A model generated the notes under the pieces. The model saw only the letters and a program-made list of their open reading frames with translations, made no database searches and had not been told where the DNA came from. 64,000 nt of DNA. It comes from CADCTM01 sp049671305 (GTDB lineage Bacteria > Cyanobacteriota > Cyanobacteriia > Cyanobacteriales > Coleofasciculaceae). Shown here in pieces: positions 16,474-25,377 of this stretch. The translations under genes and the position numbers were made by a program. The stretch lies in assembly GCA_049671305.1 (NCBI GenBank), contig JBATUR010000017.1, forward strand, positions 124,001-188,000. Reading direction: 5' to 3'. The stretch's first letter is position 1. Each line of letters starts with the position of its first letter.

Positions 16474-18186
16474 TTAACTATCAAATGTCCAACGACTAGC
16501 AATTGGCATTCGCCAACCAGTACCAAAAGCGCGATCAGTTATCTTCAGCCCTGGTGGTGCTTGTCGGCGCTTAAATTCAGCACGAGCAACCAACTTCATG
16601 ACCTTTTTTACTACTATTGGATCATGACCAGCTTTGATAATTTGCTCAGAACTTTGATGTTCGTGAATTAGTCGGTGCAAAATATCATCTAAAACATCAT
16701 AAGATGGTAAAGAGTCTTGATCAACTTGACCAGGTTTCAATTCAGCACTTGGAGGTTTTGTTAAGATATTTTTGGGAATAGTTTCACACATCTCTACCCG
16801 ATTATTTAGCCAGTTACATATTGAATAAACGCGAGTTTTTGGCACATCTGCAATAACAGCAAGTCCCCCATTCATATCACCATAAAGAGTACAGTAACCA
16901 ACAGACATTTCCGATTTATTACCTGTGGAAAGCAGTAGATAGCCAAATTTATTAGCAACTGCCATTAACAAATTACCGCGAATTCTCGATTGAATATTTT
17001 CCTCAGCAATTCCAAATTCTGTACCAGCAAACAGCGATTCAAAAGTATAATCATAACTTTGCATTAGGTCGCCAATTGGCAACGTATGAGTCTTAATTCC
17101 TAAGTTATCAGCTAATACCAAAGCGTCTTTAACTGAGTGATCTGAACTATAAGGAGAAGGCATCAACACACCTAAGACATTTTCTTTACCTAATGCTTCA
17201 GTTGCAATTGCTGCCACTAGTGCCGAATCTATGCCGCCACTTAAACCAATTACAACTTTTTTAAAGTTACATTTACGCGCATAGTCACGAACTCCTAGAA
17301 CTAATGCTAACCAGATTTCTTCGTCTAAGGTTGCAGGTGAAGCAGCAATTTTCCCAGGTAATAAGTCTTGCTTTTCCTGGTCAAATTCTAATATTATTAA
17401 ATCAGTTTCAAAGGCAGCAGCACGATAAACTAATTCCCCTGTGCTGCTGAAAGCAACACTACAACCATCAAAAAGTAAATCATCATTTCCCCCTATCTGA
17501 TTGGCATAAACAATCGGTTTCTGGTAGCGAATTGCACTATGCCGCAGCATCGATTCTCGTACTTGTTGCTTACCACTACTATAGGGCGATGCTGATAAAT
17601 TTACTAAAATATCTACACCGAGTTTAGCTAAATCTGCGATCGGATTTACAGCATAATTACGTTTACCCCAAAATTCCTCATCATTCCATAAATCTTCGCA
17701 GATTGTAACGCCAATTTTAATAGTGTTAGTAGAGGAAATTGTAGAATCTAATGCTTGTAAATCAATTGTAAAACTATTACTTTGAAGTCCAGGTTCAAAG
17801 TAGCGGTATTCATCAAAAACATCATAAAAAGGCAATAGTCTTTTGTGAAAAATCTGCTGTACTTTACCTTTTTCTAGTAAAGCAATACTATTAAATAATG
17901 GCTTACCTCCAGCATAAGCTTGAGGATTCGGTTCTACAGTTCCGACTAATACGGCAATTTGTGGTGGTAAATCTTTTGCTAATTGTTGTAATGTTGTTGC
18001 CATTGAATCGACAAAACTAGGATTTAAAAGTAAATCTCTAGGAGGATAACCACATAAAGAAAGTTCTGGTGTGAGTAGCAAGCGTACTTTTTGAGTTGCT
18101 GCTTGTTGTGCCGCCTCTAAAATTTGTTGAGCGTTGCCTGTGAGGTCGCCGATGGTAGGATTAAGTTGTGCGATGGCAATTTTCAT
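16474..18186 (-). CDS. nadE: NAD+ synthase, glutamine-hydrolysing
   Basis: NadE converts nicotinate adenine dinucleotide to NAD with ATP and glutamine-derived ammonia. The 570 residues hold an N-terminal nitrilase-type glutaminase domain with the triad visible as TPELSLCGYP (Glu), FHKRLLPFYDVFDE (Lys) and VTICEDLWND (Cys), then a C-terminal synthetase domain with the PP-loop GLSGGIDSALVA (about 314-325) and STGNKSEMSVGY. Length is standard for the two-domain form. It lies in a locus with nrtR, nadD and pncB on the same strand, the last step of the same pathway. Confidence 0.96.
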   Translation of the reverse strand: MKIAIAQLNPTIGDLTGNAQQILEAAQQAATQKVRLLLTPELSLCGYPPRDLLLNPSFVDSMATTLQQLAKDLPPQIAVLVGTVEPNPQAYAGGKPLFNSIALLEKGKVQQIFHKRLLPFYDVFDEYRYFEPGLQSNSFTIDLQALDSTISSTNTIKIGVTICEDLWNDEEFWGKRNYAVNPIADLAKLGVDILVNLSASPYSSGKQQVRESMLRHSAIRYQKPIVYANQIGGNDDLLFDGCSVAFSSTGELVYRAAAFETDLIILEFDQEKQDLLPGKIAASPATLDEEIWLALVLGVRDYARKCNFKKVVIGLSGGIDSALVAAIATEALGKENVLGVLMPSPYSSDHSVKDALVLADNLGIKTHTLPIGDLMQSYDYTFESLFAGTEFGIAEENIQSRIRGNLLMAVANKFGYLLLSTGNKSEMSVGYCTLYGDMNGGLAVIADVPKTRVYSICNWLNNRVEMCETIPKNILTKPPSAELKPGQVDQDSLPSYDVLDDILHRLIHEHQSSEQIIKAGHDPIVVKKVMKLVARAEFKRRQAPPGLKITDRAFGTGWRMPIASRWTFDS

Positions 18187-18517
18187 AAATACTTGGTTGT
18201 GAGGATTTAAAGGAGTACTACAATTGAAATCCTAAAAGATTCCAGTAATTTAAAAATGATATAAAGCCGAATGCTGCTATTGTAATTAAAATGTAAGAAA
18301 ATCGCCCCCTAAGTGACCAATAGTGAAAAAAATTAGTTTCATGCCATGCCAATTTTTCTCTTCCTTAGCAAAAACTGAGTTACTAATAAACAGATGAGTA
18401 ATGCGTCTTTTGTCCTGCCAAAAATTCATAAAATCCTTAGATGAAATAAAGCTAAATAATCGCGGTTTTATCTTTACTAACTTATATTCGGCGACGTAAA
18501 TTGATAAAGTACACTCA
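18187..18517. other. Gap between nrtR and nadE
   Basis: A gap of 331 bases on the - strand between nrtR and nadE. It contains the small hydrophobic frame listed at 18218-18352 and must hold the nadE promoter if nadE is transcribed separately. A NrtR operator would be expected here, but I could not identify one with confidence. Confidence 0.35.
18218..18352 (-). CDS. Possible 44-residue membrane peptide or C-terminal gene remnant
   Basis: A short frame opened by TTG at 18352, preceded by AGGAAGAG at seven bases. It encodes FFHYWSLRGRFSYILI followed by a hydrophobic helix and a terminal FLNYWNLLGFQL. The RGR-helix-NYWNLLGF pattern resembles, from memory, the C-terminal membrane helix of larger serine-hydrolase-type proteins, so it may be a fragment instead of a gene. 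It ends 32 bases before the nadE start on the same strand. Confidence is low. Confidence 0.25.
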   Translation of the reverse strand: MAWHETNFFHYWSLRGRFSYILITIAAFGFISFLNYWNLLGFQL

Positions 18518-19252
18518 CTAAATAAATACTAACGGCTTATCCTTCAAGGGTGCAAATGCATCCGCATCAAAACGATACAAACTTGCCGGACGACCCGCAC
18601 CGCGTGATACTTTAAGACCAGTATCAGATAGGAAACCAAGCTTTAAAAGACGACTTCTAAAATTAGAATAATCTGAAAAATTTTCTCCTAAAACAGTGGT
18701 ATATACTTGATATAAATCACTTAAAGTAAAGACTTCTGGCAACACATCAAAAGCCACAGGACTGTATTCTAATTTATTACGAAGACGACGATAACCATAC
18801 TCCAAAATTTGATTATGATCAAATGCCAATTGCGGTAAGTGTTCAAGCGGATACCAAGCAATTCCACTCACACCGTCGGCAATTAATTCTGCTTCTTCAA
18901 ACCGCACCAAGGCAAAATAACTAACAGAAAGGTAACGCACACCAAAGCTACCTGGTGCTTCTCGTGGGTCGCGTCCGGGTCCTCCAAAAGTGTACAATTG
19001 CTCCAGATATAAATTATTAACCCGAATTTTCTCTGCTAAAATGCGATGAGCAGCATTTTCTAAAGATTCTCCATGCCTTACCAAAGTACCCGGCAAACTC
19101 CACTGCCCTAAAAAAGGCTCATCTTGGCGCATTACTAACAGCACCAAAACACGATTTTGCTGAGTATCGACGGAGAAAATTACGTTGTCAACTCCAACTT
19201 TAAAGTCAGCGAGTGCTTTTTTATTTACCTGCTTGGTGCCGCGTCCTGGCAT
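18518..19252 (-). CDS. nrtR: NrtR family regulator of NAD metabolism (Nudix plus winged helix)
   Basis: A 244-residue protein with an N-terminal Nudix-like domain (about 20-150) and a C-terminal winged helix (about 165-235) ending FLSDTGLKVSRGAGRPASLYRFD, the arrangement of NrtR repressors. In these proteins the Nudix fold senses ADP-ribose and the winged helix binds NAD-gene promoters. The Nudix box is degenerate (HGESLENAAHRILAEKIRV, no REUXEE), consistent with sensing and not catalysis. The position between nadE and nadD, with pncB upstream, strongly supports the regulator role over a plain hydrolase. Its start overlaps the nadD end by 28 bases. Confidence 0.88.
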   Translation of the reverse strand: MPGRGTKQVNKKALADFKVGVDNVIFSVDTQQNRVLVLLVMRQDEPFLGQWSLPGTLVRHGESLENAAHRILAEKIRVNNLYLEQLYTFGGPGRDPREAPGSFGVRYLSVSYFALVRFEEAELIADGVSGIAWYPLEHLPQLAFDHNQILEYGYRRLRNKLEYSPVAFDVLPEVFTLSDLYQVYTTVLGENFSDYSNFRSRLLKLGFLSDTGLKVSRGAGRPASLYRFDADAFAPLKDKPLVFI

Positions 19253-19809
19253 GCGTACAAATGCTCTTTATGAATATAATCCTCAACAGGAGGCGTTAAA
19301 ACTTCGGTGTTTCCATTCTCACGATACGCTGTTGAGGAAACGTTTGGTGCTTTTAAAGTTGCGATCGCAATTTCTGCCCCCAAGTGCCTCAACTCCTCAA
19401 TTCCTGCCTCGTCTATTTCATAACCTGAACGTGGTACAACTAGCAACTGTACCTGCCCTAATAATTTTTCAATTTGATACCAACGTGGCATTTGCGTTAC
19501 TAAATCGGCACCAATTACTAGAGTAAAATCAACTTGCAGTCCCCAATGTCGTTGCGCTTGCTCCACTGTTTCCAGAGTTCTCGGACTACTCAGCCCTTGG
19601 TATAAACTAATATTAGGGCGTGCAATCTCCTCAATTAATAACCGTAACATTTTTGAGCGATGTTCGAGCGGTGTTTGATGCGATTTAAACGGATTATCTG
19701 ATGCCCAAACTGCTACATGATCATAATGAGATGCTAACCAATTAAGAATAGCTTGATGGGCAGAAGTAGGTGGATCAGCGCTAGTACCAAATAAAGCAAT
19801 ATTAACCAT
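19225..19809 (-). CDS. nadD: Nicotinate-nucleotide adenylyltransferase
   Basis: NadD adenylates nicotinate mononucleotide to the dinucleotide that NadE then amidates. The 194-residue protein starts with the nucleotidyltransferase motif ALFGTSADPPTSAH (about 4-17); the usual HxGH reads TSAH, within the (H/T)xxH range of the superfamily. FTLVIGADLVTQMPRW (about 95-110) and VSSTAYRE (about 163-170), the SSTxxR motif, complete the active site. The last codons overlap nrtR by 28 bases. Neighbours in the same pathway support the call. Confidence 0.9.
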   Translation of the reverse strand: MVNIALFGTSADPPTSAHQAILNWLASHYDHVAVWASDNPFKSHQTPLEHRSKMLRLLIEEIARPNISLYQGLSSPRTLETVEQAQRHWGLQVDFTLVIGADLVTQMPRWYQIEKLLGQVQLLVVPRSGYEIDEAGIEELRHLGAEIAIATLKAPNVSSTAYRENGNTEVLTPPVEDYIHKEHLYACQDAAPSR

Positions 19810-19912
19810 AATTCCTGTAAGTTGGTTATTGTGTGCAGCTTCTAGTTGAGATTTCTAGTACAGATATTGTTTGTAACTTAAGTTTCCAGGTTAAATGAAA
19901 TTAGTCATTGGC

Positions 19913-21343
19913 TTAAAATACTGCTGATGTTTCTAATTTTTGTCGCTGCTGCGTAGAATGTGTTAGTTGTTGTAAATTCTCAGAAATTTTTACAGGTAAC
20001 TGCGTTGGTTCTTCAAGTTGACGTGTTGCCTCAGAGAGACTATTCACTGAGGACAGTGTGCGCTTTTGAATCTCGGCTAAGGTTTCTGGTATTTGTACAA
20101 CTTCTCCTTGTTTCATAACTAATTGCAGTAGTGCTTGCTCATTTTCTTGAGGTAGTTCAGTGGCAATTGTCAAGCGGTCTTGCTTAAATTTACCTGCAAT
20201 AACTTGGCGATAAATTTGTTTGCGTCCGGGATAAGTTAGCTTATTACTTGACTGTTTCATTGTGGCAATACCATCAACTTCAACTAATTTATAAACACCG
20301 TTAACAGGTGTTCCTGTAACTAGTTTTGTTCCTAATCCATAACCATCAATACAAGCACCAGCTTTTTGCAGCTTGGTAATTTCATACTCATCCAAATCGC
20401 CGCTAGCAAAAATAGTAACATCGGGTAAAAGTGCCCGCACTTTTTGTGATAATGCCACCAAATCCCCGGAATCCAAACGCACCCCCGAAACTTCAATTTC
20501 TCCAAGTTTCACCCGTTGTGCCAAAGCTGCTGCCGCCGCCACCGTGTCGTAAGTATCAATTAATAAAGGAGAACCGTCAAAATAGCGATAAAATGCTGTA
20601 AAAGCTTCTTGCTCACTACCACTGATAGAAGCGATCGCCATTACCAAAGCATGAGCCATCGTACCACTAGGATTGCGCCCCAACTTCAACGCCGCCAGCA
20701 CATTTGACGTACCATCCAAACCCCCAGCAATCGCCGCCCGCGCCGCCCAAATTGCCCCTTGAGGACTAAACGCCCGCCTCGTGCCAAATTCCAACAAAGT
20801 TGCCTTTTCACCCGCCACATCGCGCAACCTTGCCGCCCTTGTCGCCACCAAAGTTTGATAATTAATCGTATTTAATAAGTAAGTTTCCACCAACTGCGCC
20901 TGCCATAAAGGCGCATCCACCCGCAAAAAGGGCTCTGACGCAAAAACCGCCGTCCCCTCCGGCACAGCCCAGACATCGCCAGTAAAGCGCCCTTGGGCTA
21001 ACATTGACCAAAATTCTGGTGGCGCAGAGTCAAAGATTTTTGTAGCTTGCAATGCCTCTAATTGACGCGAAGTAAAACGGAATTTTTGCAAATAGTCCAG
21101 TGCCTGTGCCAACCCCATTGCTATTAAGTAACCAAAACCTGGGGGTAATTTTCGCACAAACAACTCAAAAGAAGCGGGGCGCTGCGCCAAACCTTCACCT
21201 GTATAACAAGCTGCCATTGTGAGCTGATACAAGTCTGTTAGTAAACTGTAATCTTCCGCTACAAGTGTTAATTCTTGGTCTTCCCGTTGCCTTGTCGCCA
21301 GATGATCCTGGTGCAAGCAGTCTCTGTTTGTAAAAGTGTTCAT
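19913..21343 (-). CDS. pncB: Nicotinate phosphoribosyltransferase
   Basis: PncB joins nicotinate to PRPP, the entry step of the salvage route to NAD. The 476-residue protein has the family start YSLLTDLYQLTMAACY (about 33-48), the substrate region LLEFGTRRAFSPQGA (about 182-196) with GGLDGTSN, and VRLDSGDL (about 287-294) for phosphate binding. The C-terminal 70 residues are Gln-rich and weakly conserved. The first 28 residues are variable, so a later start is possible. It is the first gene of the NAD locus, 103 bases upstream of nadD. Confidence 0.94.
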   Translation of the reverse strand: MNTFTNRDCLHQDHLATRQREDQELTLVAEDYSLLTDLYQLTMAACYTGEGLAQRPASFELFVRKLPPGFGYLIAMGLAQALDYLQKFRFTSRQLEALQATKIFDSAPPEFWSMLAQGRFTGDVWAVPEGTAVFASEPFLRVDAPLWQAQLVETYLLNTINYQTLVATRAARLRDVAGEKATLLEFGTRRAFSPQGAIWAARAAIAGGLDGTSNVLAALKLGRNPSGTMAHALVMAIASISGSEQEAFTAFYRYFDGSPLLIDTYDTVAAAAALAQRVKLGEIEVSGVRLDSGDLVALSQKVRALLPDVTIFASGDLDEYEITKLQKAGACIDGYGLGTKLVTGTPVNGVYKLVEVDGIATMKQSSNKLTYPGRKQIYRQVIAGKFKQDRLTIATELPQENEQALLQLVMKQGEVVQIPETLAEIQKRTLSSVNSLSEATRQLEEPTQLPVKISENLQQLTHSTQQRQKLETSAVF

Positions 21344-21870
21344 AGCTCATAGGAGCAGGTTGATTAGTTAAATTATAGTAGAATTCACCAAAACATGAAT
21401 AATTGAAGTTTTAACTCTTAAGTCGTACAGGCAGCAACCAGAGCAGTATTTGTTAATTCAGCCTTAATTTGAGGCAATTCATCTATCTAAAGGCAGGTAA
21501 AGTTATGATAAAAAAGTTTATTTTTGTCTAATTATCATCGCATTTACATATTTTATATTTTTCTTAATAGTATTTTTACTTAAAATTCTGCTACTTTAGC
21601 TACTCACAGGTGCTTTGAGTTGCCCTTGCTTTGATCAACCAACCATATTTAAACAAAATGTTGCGAAAAACTAAGAGAGTGACCAAAAACTTGAAGCTTT
21701 TTCCTAATAACTAGCTTTTTAACTACAACCCCAAACAAGTATTACAAACATAATTAAACAAATATTGCAAAAGCAATCCAAAAACCCCGACCTACTCAAT
21801 AATAAAAAGTAGAGAAACCTCGAATTAATTCTGTTGGAATCCAGGTCACTCAACTTATCAGGATCGCATT
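21344..21870. other. Divergent intergenic region upstream of pncB
   Basis: A 527-base AT-rich gap. It must hold the pncB promoter and that of the small + strand gene at 21871. I see no gene, strong hairpin or recognisable operator. Confidence 0.35.
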
Positions 21871-22023
21871 ATGGGTATTTACAAACAGTTCGATAGCATG
21901 ATTCAGTTTGTTTTAGAAGCAGTTGTCCGGCTTTTTAGCCCCAGTGACGATGCTTATCCAATGATTGGGGTGCAACCCTTTGTTGGTGAACCTTTTCATA
22001 AAACTAAAAGAGCTGATTGGTAA
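21871..22023 (+). CDS. Small conserved-looking cyanobacterial protein, 50 residues
   Basis: ATG at 21871, with AGGA eight to nine bases upstream, opens a 50-codon frame ending TAA at 22021-22023. The peptide starts MGIYKQFDSMIQFVLEAVVR, an amphipathic helix, then FSPSDDAYPMIGVQPFVGEP and a basic tail KTKRADW. The ordered composition and the hairpin just downstream argue for a real gene. I believe similar small proteins occur in cyanobacteria but cannot name a family or function. Confidence 0.6.
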   Translation: MGIYKQFDSMIQFVLEAVVRLFSPSDDAYPMIGVQPFVGEPFHKTKRADW

Positions 22024-22071
22024 AAATTACTAGCTCGTTTTTTCAAAATTAATAAGCAAGTATCAGCTAAT

Positions 22072-22102
22072 TTGGTGGAGAAAGGTAACTTTTCTCTACC
22101 AA
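22072..22102 (+). terminator. Hairpin after small 50-residue gene
   Basis: TTGGTGGAGAAA (22072-22083) pairs with TTTCTCTACCAA (22091-22102) with one G-T pair and a short loop. It lies 48 bases after the small gene and 82 bases before cobK. T-rich sequence follows, so termination is plausible. Confidence 0.55.
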
Positions 22103-22184
22103 GTTTTCCTGTAAATTGGTAATTAGTCAGATTAAGCATTGGTTGGGTAGTTTGGTTGACACTACCAACATTACTTGAAGCTCT

Positions 22185-22964
22185 ATGCAATCATCGTTAA
22201 ATTGCCGAAACATTACTAAACGCCTGCTGATTTTAGGAGGAACTGCTGAAGCGAATCAACTAGCCGCAAAAGCCGCCAAAATCGACAAAATTGAGGTGAT
22301 TACTTCCCTAGCAGGACGTACTCAGAAACCTGTTAGCCCCGTCGGCACAGTGCGAGTTGGTGGCTTTGGTGGAAAATCGGGATTAATTGAGTATTTGCAA
22401 GGGCAGAAAATTGATCTATTAATTGATGCAACTCATCCCTTTGCAGCTCAGATTTCCTTTAATGCTGCTGCCGCCACTGCTAAATTAAGATTGCCACATT
22501 TAATGTTAGTGCGTCCGGTTTGGCAGCAAGTGGCAGGCGATAACTGGCTAGAAGTTTCCAACAATGAAGAGGCGGCAAAGATGTTGCCTAAATCAGCACA
22601 GCGCGTTTTTCTAACCATTGGTAGACAGGAACTTGCGGCATTTGCTCACCTTAAATCACAATGGTTTTTGATGCGAATGATTGATCCGCCGATCGCAGAA
22701 ACTTTAATTCCCCCAGGTAAATTGCTCTTAGAAAAAGGTCCCTTTAGCTTAGAACATGAGCGGCAATTACTTAAGGAATATCAAATAGATGTGATAGTTA
22801 GTAAAAACAGTGGTGGTGATGCGACTGTTGCTAAAATTATTGCCGCACGAGAGCTAAAAATTCCTCTAGTTATGGTGCAGCGCCCAGCAAAACCCGACGT
22901 TGAGCAAGTTGCCAATGTCGATGCGGCAATTAATTGGTTACACAAACAACTATCAACTTTTTAA
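22185..22964 (+). CDS. cobK: Precorrin-6A reductase
   Basis: CobK/CbiJ reduces precorrin-6A with NADPH in corrin ring synthesis. The 259-residue protein has RLLILGGTAEANQLA (about 13-27) as nucleotide-binding start, DATHPFAAQIS (about 84-94), the most typical family motif, VFLTIGRQEL and a terminal KNSGGDATVAKIIAARELKIP region. It faces the other cobalamin genes tail to tail: its TAA and the stop of cbiG-cobJ overlap in one TTAA. Confidence 0.95.
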   Translation: MQSSLNCRNITKRLLILGGTAEANQLAAKAAKIDKIEVITSLAGRTQKPVSPVGTVRVGGFGGKSGLIEYLQGQKIDLLIDATHPFAAQISFNAAAATAKLRLPHLMLVRPVWQQVAGDNWLEVSNNEEAAKMLPKSAQRVFLTIGRQELAAFAHLKSQWFLMRMIDPPIAETLIPPGKLLLEKGPFSLEHERQLLKEYQIDVIVSKNSGGDATVAKIIAARELKIPLVMVQRPAKPDVEQVANVDAAINWLHKQLSTF

Positions 22965-24673
22965 TCGTAGCGCCGGGGCGTATAAACCCAAACGCCGCCA
23001 TATTTACGCTCAATAATCCGCGTCTGACTAGAACCGATAATCACCAGTGTCCTCATATCAGCAGATTCGGGATTAAACTCAGCTAAAGTACAAACTTTGA
23101 GAGATTGCCCAGCTCTACCGAGGTTGCGTCCTAGTATAACCGGAGTTTCGGGAGAGCGTTTTTGTAGTAAAAGTGTCCGCGCTTCGCCTAGTTGCCAGGT
23201 GCGCTGTTTAGAAATCGGGTTATAAATAGCGATCGCCAAATCAGCCTCAGCCGCTGCCAAAAGCCGCTGCTCAATTACCGCCCAAGGTTTGAGCAAATCC
23301 GACAACGATATCACACAAAAATCATGCCCCAGAGGCGCCCCAATTGCCGCTGCCACCGCTTGCATCGCCGAAATCCCAGGCGCGACCTGAATTTCAATAC
23401 CTTCCCATTCCGGCTTGGCTGCCGATTCTAGCGCTTCCAATACCGCCGCCGCCATCGCAAAAATTCCCGGATCGCCGGATGAAACGACGGCGACTGACTT
23501 GCCCTCTGCCGCTAAATCTAGAGCAAAACGCGCCCTGTCCAATTCTTCTCGATTGTCTGAGTCGTGCCGCCGTTGCCCTTTGCCCAAAGTACCAGCTAAG
23601 TCAAGGTACACCTTGTAACCTACCCAATCAGTTGCCTGACGCAAGATTTGCTGCACTTCTGGGGACATCCATTGCACCCCTCCAGGTCCCGTGCCCACAA
23701 TTGCTAGTTTTCCCTGCGGTTGCCCGATGTTATCAGGATTAAGCGGTTTTTCAGCAATTGCTACTGCCAAATTTATGCCTAATTGTTGCTCAGAAACAAT
23801 TAATTTACCAGCATTACCAACAGCTTGCAGGGCAATTTCTGCTACCGTTTGGGTTTCCTTAAAAAAGCGCACCGGTACCTGTAAACTTTCGGCAATTGCG
23901 GCAAGTGCCGGATGCCCCATATCTGTTTTGTCGGCAAAAATAGCAGCAACTGAGGCAGCGGCAAGGTTATGATTTTCCAAGACTTGCTGCACAAAAGATA
24001 CTGCTGTTTCTGGCTCAATATTGTTAGATAAGAGGCAGATTGCGATCGCTAAAGTTGCTGGATGGTAAACTAAACAATCATCCCTGGATACAACGGTTTT
24101 TTCAGTTACACAAATAGTTAATTTTCCCGCTTCCTGAATTGGCAAATTACCCTCATTCAACCAAGGCGCTTTCCCCTCAATTTGTAGCGTTGCCCCTGCT
24201 AATAAATCAGCAATAAAGGTTTTTGCTGCTTCGGGATTTGCCAAATGATAGCCTGTAGGTGGCGCAAGTAACGCCGTGCGAAAGCGAATATCACCCGTTG
24301 TCGTAATTGCCGGTTGCACATTCAACGCTGTTGCAATTAATCTTGCCAAATCATTAACACCGTGCAATCCTCCTAATAGAGGTACAACAGCGCTACCATC
24401 TTCAGCAACGGCTAAAACTGAGGGCTCATAACGTTTATCTGTTAAAAGCGGGGCAAGTGTGCGGATTAAAATTCCCGCTGCACAAAAGCCGATAATAGGT
24501 GTGCCGTCGCTGAATAATTGCCGCAAGGTTTCGCCAAAATTACTATAGCTGACATCGACATCCTCGGTGCGCTCCACTAATCCATAGAGAGTTGCCCCGT
24601 CTAAAACTGCCATCAATTTACGCGCAACTGGGATGCTATTTTGCCCTAGCACAATTACAGCAATAGGCTTCAT
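22961..24673 (-). CDS. cbiG-cobJ: CbiG-CobJ fusion: cobalt-precorrin-5A hydrolase / precorrin-3B C17-methyltransferase
   Basis: A 570-residue fusion of two corrin enzymes. Residues 1 to about 315 are CbiG-like (lactone-opening and removal of a two-carbon unit): IGFCAAGILIRTLAPLL, PLLGGLHGVNDLAR, and a C-terminal CbiG part with DMGHPALAAIAESL. Residues from about 322 are CobJ/CbiH, a SAM methyltransferase that contracts the ring: GTGPGGVQWMSPE, SSGDPGIFAMAAAVLE, VAPGISAMQAVAAAIGAPLG and AIYNPISKQR. This fusion is usual in cyanobacteria. The start overlaps the cobI stop by four bases. Confidence 0.95.
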   Translation of the reverse strand: MKPIAVIVLGQNSIPVARKLMAVLDGATLYGLVERTEDVDVSYSNFGETLRQLFSDGTPIIGFCAAGILIRTLAPLLTDKRYEPSVLAVAEDGSAVVPLLGGLHGVNDLARLIATALNVQPAITTTGDIRFRTALLAPPTGYHLANPEAAKTFIADLLAGATLQIEGKAPWLNEGNLPIQEAGKLTICVTEKTVVSRDDCLVYHPATLAIAICLLSNNIEPETAVSFVQQVLENHNLAAASVAAIFADKTDMGHPALAAIAESLQVPVRFFKETQTVAEIALQAVGNAGKLIVSEQQLGINLAVAIAEKPLNPDNIGQPQGKLAIVGTGPGGVQWMSPEVQQILRQATDWVGYKVYLDLAGTLGKGQRRHDSDNREELDRARFALDLAAEGKSVAVVSSGDPGIFAMAAAVLEALESAAKPEWEGIEIQVAPGISAMQAVAAAIGAPLGHDFCVISLSDLLKPWAVIEQRLLAAAEADLAIAIYNPISKQRTWQLGEARTLLLQKRSPETPVILGRNLGRAGQSLKVCTLAEFNPESADMRTLVIIGSSQTRIIERKYGGVWVYTPRRYD

Positions 24674-25377
24674 GTTACAGATTTTTGTAGGCTAGGAATG
24701 ACAATTAGCGCCCAATAAGGGACTTCTGCTGGATCAACTTGCGTTATATTTACAATGCGCTGATTTGGCATAGTTGCTCGTTCGATGTACAATGCTCGCT
24801 CAAGTAATCCTAGCTCGCTCAAAACATCGCGCACTTTGGCAAAATGTCTGCCTAGTTTAATGATTACAGCCGTATCCGTAACTGCGAGGCGATCGCGTAA
24901 AATCTCTGCAGATAGTGTAGCCGGCATAATACTCAACACATCATTACGATACGTCAGCGGTACTCCCAATTGTGCCGCACTTGCCATTGTTGAAGAAATT
25001 CCCGGCACAACTTCGGTAGCAAAACGACTCGCTAAACGATTATACAAATACATAAACGTGCCGTATAAAAACGGCTCACCTTCACACAATACCGCGACAT
25101 CGCGCCCCTCACTTAAATGTGCCGCAATTTTTTCGGCAGCAATATCGTAGTAAGGTTGAGAAGAGCGAGTTGGGCTAAAAGGCAACGGCATGGGAATTTC
25201 AATTTGCTCAGGGCGCAAATAATCTGCGACAATTGCCCTTGCTAGTACTTTGCCATTTTCCATCGCCGGATAAGCAATAACCGGCACTGCTTGCAGAATT
25301 CGGTAAGCTTTGAGAGTTAATAATTCTGGATCGCCAGGACCGATGCCTAGCCCGTATAATTTACCTGTATTAGTCAT
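24670..25377 (-). CDS. cobI: Precorrin-2 C20-methyltransferase
   Basis: CobI/CbiL adds the C20 methyl group to precorrin-2 from SAM. The 235-residue protein has the tetrapyrrole-methylase folds: GLGIGPGDPELLTLKA (about 9-24), CEGEPFLYGTFMYLYNRL (about 98-115), VVPGISSTMASAA (about 121-133) and KLGRHFAKVRDVL. Starts and stops overlap its neighbours by four bases on both sides (ATGA), so it is part of a tightly coupled operon with cobH, cobG and cbiG-cobJ. Confidence 0.95.
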   Translation of the reverse strand: MTNTGKLYGLGIGPGDPELLTLKAYRILQAVPVIAYPAMENGKVLARAIVADYLRPEQIEIPMPLPFSPTRSSQPYYDIAAEKIAAHLSEGRDVAVLCEGEPFLYGTFMYLYNRLASRFATEVVPGISSTMASAAQLGVPLTYRNDVLSIMPATLSAEILRDRLAVTDTAVIIKLGRHFAKVRDVLSELGLLERALYIERATMPNQRIVNITQVDPAEVPYWALIVIPSLQKSVT

